From assembly GCA_964547795.1 (NCBI GenBank), contig CAZJPD010000044.1, forward strand, positions 1-6,370: a stretch of 6,370 nt of DNA, given 5' to 3'. Within the stretch, counting starts at the first letter, position 1; the number at the start of each line of letters is the position of its first letter. Shown here piece after piece: positions 5,570 through 6,370 of this stretch. The notes beneath the pieces were generated by a model that did no database searches, had not been told where the DNA came from, and was given only the letters and a program-made list of their open reading frames with translations. The DNA is from CAZJPD01 sp964547795. Its GTDB lineage: Bacteria > Pseudomonadota > Alphaproteobacteria > Rickettsiales > Midichloriaceae. The position numbers and the translations under genes were made by a program.

Positions 5570-6370
5570 TTAATAATTTTTGTGCATTACTAGATATAAG
5601 GAAAGTGCATTAAAAGTGATTACAGGAAATAAAACCGCTAAGAATACTGATATTTTCCCAGATGCACCTAAAGTATGAATGAAATTTACTGTAAAATACA
5701 TTATGAATCCGGTGATCATACAAAATAGTGGTGAGATATCAAATTTTTTCCTTTGCACTATATGGCAACAGTAAAAATAACTTATTATAACCATACTTAT
5801 CAACAATAGGGGAGATAACATTTCTTTTAGGAGATATAATGTATATGTTGTTGTAGATAGACCAGAATCTCTGGTTATTTTGATAAATTCCAATAATTGA
5901 AAGAATGATACTGTTTCTATAGAAGTTAAGTTTTCAAATATTTGCGATAGAGAAATTTTAATTGGCAATACAATTTGCTTTGCTGTATTAATTCTGAAAT
6001 TTTGATCAACTACCAAAGCATCTTTGATTACTATGTCTTCTTTACGAAACAGAATGGATTTTGCTGTTATCCTTTTTTGTAGCCCCCCCTCTTGATTCAT
6101 AAAAAAAATATTAGTATCATACATGGCATTTGAAATTTGTGAAACTCTCAAAGCATTGATGATTATAGTATCCTCTTCTAATTTATTTTTTAACCAAATT
6201 CCTGACTTTGAAACGGAAATTAAACTCACTTGTTTTTTAAATTTATGAGCTTCGTAGTTTTGGTACTTTCGAAGAAGCATTGTTCCTATAGGATTCATTA
6301 TTGTGATATTGATGATTCCAAAAAGAAAAACAGCTGATACTATAGGCAATAATATTCCTAAATTAGACAT
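5570..6370 (-). CDS. lptG: LptG-like LPS export permease, C-terminal part (5' truncated by window)
   Basis: The 266 visible residues match the LptF/LptG (YjgP/YjgQ) permease family. LptF and LptG form the inner-membrane pair that, with the ATPase LptB, extracts lipopolysaccharide and passes it to LptC. Visible parts: a membrane helix (about 5-25) ending in a conserved-type NPIG turn; a periplasmic beta-rich domain (about 48-140); a linker with SIETVSFFQLLEFIK, typical of the start of the C-terminal membrane part; then three helices (about 183-203, 210-230, 238-260). The order and GASGKISVFLAVLFP fit LptG rather than LptF, though the two are hard to separate. Members are usually about 350-370 residues with six helices, so roughly 90-100 N-terminal residues lie outside the window and the ATG at 6370 is most likely an internal Met. 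The gene ends in TAA at 5570-5572. A G7 run lies inside the coding sequence. Confidence 0.8.
   Translation of the reverse strand: MSNLGILLPIVSAVFLFGIINITIMNPIGTMLLRKYQNYEAHKFKKQVSLISVSKSGIWLKNKLEEDTIIINALRVSQISNAMYDTNIFFMNQEGGLQKRITAKSILFRKEDIVIKDALVVDQNFRINTAKQIVLPIKISLSQIFENLTSIETVSFFQLLEFIKITRDSGLSTTTYTLYLLKEMLSPLLLISMVIISYFYCCHIVQRKKFDISPLFCMITGFIMYFTVNFIHTLGASGKISVFLAVLFPVITFNALSLYLVMHKNY
6083..6089 (-). other. G7 homopolymer inside lptG
   Basis: Seven consecutive C on the plus strand (G7 in the coding sense, GAG GGG GGG CTA, encoding E-G-G-L) lie in the periplasmic domain, at about residues 94-96 of the visible protein. It is the longest G/C run in a window where most runs are A or T. 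The frame is intact at the present length. Such a run is a potential slippage or phase-variation site, but no variation can be seen here. Confidence 0.6.

Noticed and set aside
6368..6370. ATG at the right edge as the start of lptG
   Set aside because: Starting here would omit the first membrane helices and about 95 residues of the family; the frame probably continues beyond the window.
1..6370. tRNA, rRNA, insertion sequence, CRISPR array or rickettsial palindromic element
   Set aside because: No cloverleaf-like segment, transposase frame, regular spacer-repeat pattern or long inverted repeat was seen on reading.

Overview
The window is strongly A+T-rich, uses A/T-ending codons and contains long A and T runs. 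Together with a MotE-like protein, an LptG-type permease and a very large pentapeptide-repeat protein in a decaying state, this suggests an obligate intracellular alphaproteobacterium, most likely Rickettsia or a close relative. The organism is an inference from composition and protein character; no marker gene is present.

Layout: bases 2-64 (+) hold the last 20 codons of an unidentified basic protein. A MotE-family membrane-anchored coiled-coil protein follows at 71-874 (+), with a C-terminal tail that looks like read-through. Everything from 831 to the right end is on the minus strand. Bases 831-5510 are one very large gene, about 1559 codons if reassembled, now split over five overlapping or adjacent reading frames by four single-base frame changes. 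Its N-terminal two thirds are alpha-helical, with a hydrophobic segment near the start and degenerate helical repeats. A pentapeptide-repeat (beta-helix) block lies at about residues 985-1150, followed by a helical C-terminal part. Upstream of it, at 5570-6370, is the C-terminal part of an LptF/LptG-family lipopolysaccharide-export permease, probably lptG, cut by the window edge.

The main point of interest is the split gene. No internal stop codon interrupts the ancestral frame away from the four junctions, the changes are +1, -1, +1, -1 and sum to zero, and three of the four fall on homopolymers (A7, T6 and G5 in the mRNA sense). This fits very recent pseudogenisation, sequencing error, or rescue by transcriptional or ribosomal slippage. 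The A7 junction reads A AAA AAC in the zero frame, a classic -1 slippery heptamer, and a -1 shift there leads exactly into the next fragment. lptG and the large gene are co-directional with a gap of about 60 bases and may be cotranscribed. The MotE-like gene converges on the large gene. No RNA gene, mobile element or CRISPR array was seen.
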